A stretch of 64,000 nucleotides of DNA from Byssochlamys sp. IMV 00236. Taxonomy: Eukaryota > Ascomycota > Eurotiomycetes > Eurotiales > Thermoascaceae. Location: assembly GCA_001931875.2 (NCBI GenBank), contig MSJH02000546.1:248001-312000 (forward strand), read 5' to 3'. Below the pieces are notes generated by a model. It was not told where the DNA came from. It saw nothing but the letters and a program-made list of their open reading frames with translations, and ran no database searches. Made by a program: the position numbers and the translations under genes. Below are positions 57,778-64,000 of the stretch, in pieces (positions within the stretch are counted from its first letter, which is position 1; every line of letters starts with the position of its first letter).

Positions 57778-60700
57778 CTAACTTACCATCTGCCAATATA
57801 CGCCTTTTCGCCTCAACAGGTCCCCATGACTTCCTCTCTCCACGATTCTGGAACCGCCCCCGTCTTCGCTAGCGCTAAAGACGAAGATCACATCCGCCTT
57901 CTGGATCGTCGCGAGCCGATGTGCTACGGCCACGATGGTCATGCGACGCTGGGCCGCGAGACGGTCCATCGCGGTCTGCACGAGTTTCTCAGAATGTGAG
58001 TCTAGACTGGACGTCGCTTCATCGAGAAGAAGAAGCGAAGGGTTACGAAGCAGGGCGCGAGCGATGCAGAGACGCTGTCGCTGGCCGCCACTGAGGGCGG
58101 TTTGGGCCTGGATGCCTAGATGTGTCGAGTAGCCGTCTGGAAGAGAGACGATGAAGTCGTGAATTTCGGCGGACTTACAAGCTTGGATGATCCGTTCTTC
58201 AAGTTTTTCGTCTTGAGGTTGATCTTCGAGTCCGAGAAGGAGGTTTTCGCGAATGGTGCCCTCGAAGAGGGTCGGTTCCTGCGAGACTAGGGAGAGGGCT
58301 CGACGGTAGGATGATATTTCAAAGGATCGCAGGTCCTTGCCATTAAGGTAGATGGAACCGGCGGTAGGTTCGTAAAAGCGCTCAAGGAGGGAGATAGTAG
58401 TCGATTTTCCGCATCCAGAGGGTCCAACGAATGCAACGAACTGTCCGCTTTCGATGTTGATGTTGAGATCCTCGAAGATGGAAGTGTCTCGCGTAGGATA
58501 TTTGAATGAGACGTGTCTGAGCTCGACCTGCACACCTAAACCAGAGGTTGATAAAGGCTCACCAGCAGTGGTACCGTGCTGGTCTGGTTTTGGTCGAAGA
58601 TTAAAGATACGGTTGGCGGCAGAAGTGGCTTGGGCGAACATGGGAGCAAGACTGAAGGCTTGTCCAGCAGCCTGTCCTCCTTGAACAACGGCAGTATAGA
58701 TGACGAAGAAAGCGAGGGGATCATATTCTCGGCTGGCAAGTAACTGTCCACCGTACCTGAGGGCGGTGTGAGCAAATATCATGAATTTTAAATATTGAGA
58801 GGAGATTTTACCAGAGAGTGAGAGCCATGGCACATAGTTCCACGCTATCAGAAAGAGCAAATATAAGTGTGGCGTAAGTTGCTTTCCGGAAAGCTCTTCT
58901 GATCTGTTGCTTGAGCAGCGCAGAATACCTATCCACGATATAGTCCTCCATGGTCAATGCAGTGACTGTGCGAAAAGCACCAATTGCTTCGACGGCAAAC
59001 TGAGAGCTGCGAGCAAAGACGTCCGAATTCATCTGTTCGAATTTGATCTCATATCGGATGCGCATGAAGGCCGCAACAAACAACACCGGTAACGCTGCCA
59101 ACAAGGAGACAAGACTCAGCTTCCATCCGAAGGCGAATGATATGGCGACACATCCGATCAAGTTGAAGATGGATATCATTGGGAATGCACCACTAGCACT
59201 GAGCGCGTCTTGAACCTGCTTCGTGTCCGTGGAAAGGCGCGACATCAAGCTGCCAGAGGCATTGCCATCGGTATCGTAGAATGAAACAGGCTTCCGGAGC
59301 ATGCTTTGGAAGTAATCCTTTCGATATACTGAACCTATGTGCTATACGCTGTTAGGCGTGTATAGGTTGACGGGTTGATAGAACTTACCGTTGAAATAGA
59401 TGTGCCAACATACCCCACGAAGAAATAAGAGACTAGCATAACCAGAGAGAGAATAAAGAACATCAACGCCCAAAAGTTTGCTGCATCCTTGAGTTTCTGG
59501 CCTGTATACTGAAATACTTGGATAAGCTGCGCCAAGAGCCAACTTTGCAGTGCATAGGCAGCTGTCCCACATATGAGTGACATTCCACAGTGCAAGAGAA
59601 AGTATAGGTGCAGAGGTCTACTTACCACCACAACACATCGTTGCGCATAAGATCAGAACATAGTAAGGCCATAGGGTGCGCTGCTCAGAAACTACACGGC
59701 CAACGGCAGCATACTTAGTACGCGAGTTTTGAGCCTCTTCCTCAACATGGACAGATTTGGATACTGTCTTCTCTGACTCCTGAGCCTTCTCAACAGGTTC
59801 AGTATCGCTCACATCATCAATCTCCGATGTCGCTCCTGCCTCGATATGTTGCGCTTCGACAAGGCTGTGATACATGCCATCCGGTATTGACAAGAGATCC
59901 TCGTGGGTACCTTCCTCGATTTTAGTTCCATTGTGCAAGACGATTATATGATGAGCTCTGCGAATAGTCGACAGTCTGTGAGCAATGGTGATTGTTGTCA
60001 GGCCCTGCGACACACGATCAAGAGCCGCTTGGACAATTCTCTCCGAATGGACATCGACAGAGCTCGTGGCCTCGTCCAATATAAGAATACTGGGTCGTTT
60101 CACAATACTGCGGGCGATGGCAAGTCGTTGACGCTGGCCTCCGCTCAGTTTGATGCCGTCCACACCGACAGTGGTTGAGTAGCCCTATAATCATCAGAGA
60201 TATTCGACAGGATGGATAGAAACAGGAGATACCTCTGGAAGTCGGTTGATGAACTCGTCCGCATATGCCTCCCTGCATGCGCTTTTCACAAGTTGTTCTT
60301 TGACCTCTGCTGGCTCATTCTCCCATTTGGAACCTAATAATCCATGTGCGACATTGTTGAGGATAGTATCGTTAAAGAGAAAAGGCTCTTGTTGCACCAG
60401 GCCAATCTGGGATCTCCACCATTTCAAGTTCAGACTGTTGATGTTATGACCGTCAATAGTGATGCTACCGCAGTCAACTCGAGTCTGGTCACCGGCTTCG
60501 AGCTCGTCGACATTTATCGTATTCTCTGTGCCATCTGAAGCGGACAGAGCATCCACGATCGTCTGCTGGGGTGCTTGCACCTCGCCAAGCTGATACCATC
60601 TCTCCAGCAAACCAACGATCGTGCTCTTCCCGGACCCTGAAGGCCCTACCAATGCCGTGTTTTTCCCTTTCTCGAAACGAGCACTAAAGCCTTTGAGTAC

Positions 60701-62225
60701 TTGAACCTCCTTCCTGGCAGGGTATGCGAATGTAACGTTGTGGAATTCAATGTCTGCATGCGCAGAGACCTGCGGTTCCTGAAGACCATCCCTTTCCACG
60801 CGATCAGAGTCAATGATCTCAAAGAAGCCGCCGGAAGCACTGATGGCTTTGGAAATTTGCATCACTGGCATGAGAATACCGCCCATGATGGTGCCCACGA
60901 TAAGGACAGAAAAGAACACGCTGCACTAGGGTCAATATTATCCATATGTGAGAATGCGTGTCGAACTTACATGATAACAGTATTGATGTTTGCGATGTGC
61001 CCCTCTCGATAGAGCTCCAAACCGAACCAAAAACTTAGCGCGTAATTGGCATACATTGCGAAAAATATAAGGCCGATCTGTATTCCAAGGATCAATGGTA
61101 GTCTCATCCCGAGTTTTCGTGACACCTCAACCCAGTGGAAGTATTTCTCTGATAACTGCGCCTCCGCCCCCAGAGACAACACCGTACGGATAGAACCGAA
61201 AACAGAGCCAGCAATCGACGCGTGATTTTCATCTGCCTTATCGGTCTCCTGTTGGAACTTGATCGTCGTAGGAGCAGTAAGACCATACACGATAAGTGAC
61301 CACAGTAATGTTGCGCTGGCGGCCAGCGTAAGTGCCCAGGAGTATCGAAAGGCTACTACGTATGCCGTTACAAGTAGAGCCAGTGATTGGAAAAGTGTAG
61401 ATAGTCTATCAGAGATACTGCTCTGTATCGTGTTGGAGGAGGCACTGATCGTATTCGCAACCGTTCCTGTAGATGTTTGGTCGAGCTTGCTGACAGGTTG
61501 AAAAAAGACAGATTCTATGTACATGAGCCGCAAGCCTGCCGTGACGCGAAGGCCGGCCATTCGAAAACAAAACTTATGTTCTTTTCAGCGTCGATCGAGC
61601 AGGAATATAAGCGAATGAGTCTTACCATAGATACGTAAGTTGTCGCAAACTTCGCGATAAACAGGTACACGATCTTGAGACTGGAATGATTCGTTAGGGC
61701 GCCGACCTGAGTACTGAATAGGGAGATGAAGACACATACGCATTGCTGTCGATCGAGGATTTGAACTTGCTCTGGGGAGTACTGTTCCCTGGTATAAAGT
61801 ACTCATTGAAATTGCCAACGATATTGCCGAAAACGATATTCATGAGCGGGAGGACCTGTCCACGAGTCAGCTATTGATGTAGAAAATCGATGAGAGTATA
61901 CATACGACCCCAGAAGCCACCGCGCATAACGTGGCTGCTGCGAATAGCAAGGCATCTATTTTCGATCCATAAGAGAGAGCCCGCTATCAACGATTGTCAG
62001 TATAGAGTTGCAAACGAGTTGATGTGCTGCGCTCACCAGATAGCTACCCAAGGAAGCGGATTGGTCCTGCTGTTTATCGCTGTCTTTGCGCGTTGCATCA
62101 GACTTGGTGGACTTCGATCTGGAGTCCTCGCCACGCTTGTTCGATTCGACATCGTGTCTAACATATGTCGTATCTAGGGGAGTCTCTGGTTGCGTCTGCA
62201 CAGAGGCAGCTGGCAATTCACCCAT
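57778..62225 (-). CDS. Full-length MDR-type ABC transporter (ABCB, P-glycoprotein-like)
   Basis: Ten exons (- strand): 62225-62037, 61983-61906, 61855-61740, 61680-61626, 61572-60971, 60920-60233, 60184-59626, 59561-59389, 59341-58812 and 58756-57778, giving 1322 aa. Architecture is TMD-NBD-TMD-NBD. NBD1: Walker [10 protein letters not shown] (about 440), LSGGQRQ (about 590), [15 protein letters not shown]2: GPSGCGKST (about 1110), [19 protein letters not shown]. All ATPase motifs look intact in both halves. The family exports drugs, toxins or peptides across membranes. NBD1 has an unusual Gln/Asp/Glu-rich insert of about 40 residues shortly after Walker A. Nine introns of 47-64 nt interrupt it. 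Nearest relatives are fungal Mdr1/Pmd1-type pumps; the cargo is unknown and no biosynthetic cluster is visible beside it. Confidence 0.92.
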
Positions 62226-64000
62226 CTAGAATTGGGATCGGAATTAAGAGATGCGGGAAACAAGGGAGTGCAGCGACGAGTATACCGTCGAGAAAGTTGC
62301 CGTTAGCTATCCGTCAGAGCAGTACCGCGAGAGTTCCCGCTTCCCTGACAGCACAACGATGGTTCCTCACATGTGGTGGACAGAAATATTTATTATCAGT
62401 TCGTACTGTGTGTAAGAACTATACAGATTCTTACTACAGGAAATTAAAGCCACGAGGGGCGGGTGGGGACTAGCGAATTTCGCGCTGCAACAACCCAATG
62501 CGGTTAAATGTACTGTGACATGTGAGTTCTCTTATTTACAATACCCCTTTGTACTTAATAATTCCGTGTTATGCAAGCTATTTTGTGACACCTCAGTGTG
62601 CCTAAAACTTTACGTATATTGCCATAGTAAATACTGAAAAATAGGCACAATTTAATTGTGAACCGCTTTATAATCTGTACTCGAACCCGGATTCGCAGTA
62701 ACTATCAATGATAATGTCTTACAGTACATAGAGTTCCTCGCCATAGAAGGACTACCAAGGTAAAATGTTCGTCGCTTAATCTCGCTGTATTGTCGCGATA
62801 CTCAGTGCGCACTTAATAAATACAGAGTAATAATGAGTCTTCCCGAGGAGATGGAGTAAAGTTGTTCTCGAAATAGGCAACAACGTAGTGACCAGCCAAT
62901 AGCGTTCCATTAGAATAGCACGCCCGATTTGCTGTAGCCTGTCGGTTCCCATCGACCAACAAACGGCCAGTTTGACCTTGGATCGTCTCGCTAGTGCTTC
63001 AGCTTCGGAGTATTTTTAGCTTTACATGGGAGTAGTCACAAACATATCGGGGGTTTTCAGTCGCATCAGAGTGCCTAAATAATTGATGATTTCTAAATAG
63101 CTAGCTAAGCTTTCAGAGAAAGTCGTGTAGTTCATCTCCTCGGAGGTTAAGGTATACAATGAGTTACAGACTAGGCGGTGAGATACCCTGGTAGGAGTAG
63201 TACTCTGATACGCGCAATAGCTACTTCGTGTTTGATCTTTATCTGCATAGTATCAGTCATGGATGCATATATAGCACTGTACATACGGGCCATCAATATT
63301 ACTATGGTGAGTCAGACTTTGATAACCTGTTGATAATTTCAAGAAAAGACTGTAGATCTGTCACAGAAGTTTGTGACGAGGTCTATATTCGGGGTGGTCA
63401 AATGAATGGGTATTTGCTGTGGAAAACGTCGATACTGGAAGATTTCTGGGTAGCCACGATTGTCTCCTTGTCGGTGTCACTCACCAGCCACTGGCAGGCA
63501 GCCACGTTTTAGATTCATCTGATAAGGTCACACAGCCGCTACCTTCTCGTAATCGTCCCTTGTCTTGAATGAACGGGAGCAAACAAAGGCAACCGGAAAC
63601 TCTTCAGATCTTCTTTTATAAAAAACTTGTTGCAGCAATAGTATCATTCGGGATGTAGAGGGTAACAAACCCGACATATGAGAGGCAGTATTACAAGAGA
63701 TCACAACTACGGAGTACAATATATGGTAGCCATACCTAATCTGAACGGGGAAGTTAGAATGAGAGCCTGAGGCAGTGACAACGCCGGCAGCTGACATAAG
63801 TCGAAATACTCCACTTTGACTCGACCGGTTGCAGGACGATCTGATTGTGTCTATGAATAATAAATGCCGATTCTCTGGATTTCGGTACTCTCTATCCGTG
63901 GAACTGGACATGTTAAGGTGGTATTACACAGTATCATCTTGCGCGAACCCTGTCTGTATAGAATACTTGGTTGATCTGGGCGTGCATCTCCCAGATCGCC
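62226..64000. other. Upstream region of the ABC transporter, no gene supported
   Basis: About 1.8 kb, A/T-rich from 62.5 to 63.3 kb. It contains the transporter promoter. A TACGGAGTA motif lies at 63708-63716 and a PDRE-like TCCGTGGA at 63895-63902, both of uncertain meaning. Short frames at 63228-63512 (+) and 63528-63911 (-) have no recognisable content. Confidence 0.45.

Noticed and set aside
62680..62700. T-arm-like TCGAACCCGGATTCG on the - strand
   Set aside because: The rest of a cloverleaf is missing; the T-stem does not pair.
63895..63902. PDRE-like TCCGTGGA upstream of the ABC transporter
   Set aside because: It lies about 1.7 kb from the start codon, occurs only once here, and the same 8-mer (complement) appears in unrelated spacer near 4959; expected by chance.
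57778..64000. Secondary-metabolite gene cluster around the ABC transporter
   Set aside because: No synthase, tailoring enzyme or pathway regulator is next to it within the window.

Overview
This 64-kb window is nuclear DNA from a filamentous ascomycete, most likely an Aspergillus or a close relative in the Eurotiales. The basis is short introns (about 47-130 nt, GT...CTRAC...AG), monocistronic genes on both strands, pyrimidine-rich leaders, and a set of recognisable fungal proteins: Puf6, Pol4/Pol lambda, Atp10, Gos1, Rpl35, Med16, an Hst4-type sirtuin, Dpb4, Nug1, a Gpp1-like phosphatase, an Htf1/HbxA-type homeobox protein, Rsc7/Swp82 and a full-length MDR ABC transporter. The species cannot be fixed without a search. 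No rRNA, CRISPR, intact transposon or obvious secondary-metabolite cluster was seen.

Layout. 0.5-10 kb (all +): a 227-aa conserved protein, puf6, an 882-aa Ser-rich protein, and an unrecognised 107-aa protein. 11.1-16.7 kb (all -): a two-zinc-finger transcription factor and DNA polymerase X. 17-22.5 kb: atp10 (+) is divergent from pol4. gos1 (-) and rpl35 (+) share a 350-bp divergent promoter, followed by a basic Ser/Thr-rich protein. 23-29.6 kb: med16 (-) and hst4 (+) diverge. 30.3-36.7 kb: dpb4 (-), then nug1 (-) divergent from a HAD phosphatase (+). 36.7-57.7 kb is gene-poor: only the homeobox gene (+) and rsc7 (-), with empty stretches of about 4.2, 4.3 and 7.8 kb around them. 57.4-62.2 kb: a tRNA-Val(AAC), a decayed tRNA copy and the ABC transporter (-). 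The last 1.8 kb holds nothing I can support.

The recognised genes are mostly housekeeping. Three act on the 60S ribosomal subunit (puf6, nug1, rpl35). Several act on chromatin and transcription (med16, hst4, rsc7, dpb4 as a histone-fold protein, the zinc-finger and homeobox regulators). Gene models were built by splicing by eye. Exon lengths sum to whole codons in every multi-exon model, and exon joins are given in each entry. Start codons marked as uncertain are choices. I did not find a clearly new multi-gene system. The best leads are the unusual exon architecture of rpl35, the dual-finger regulator, the gene deserts around the homeobox gene, and several unrecognised small proteins.
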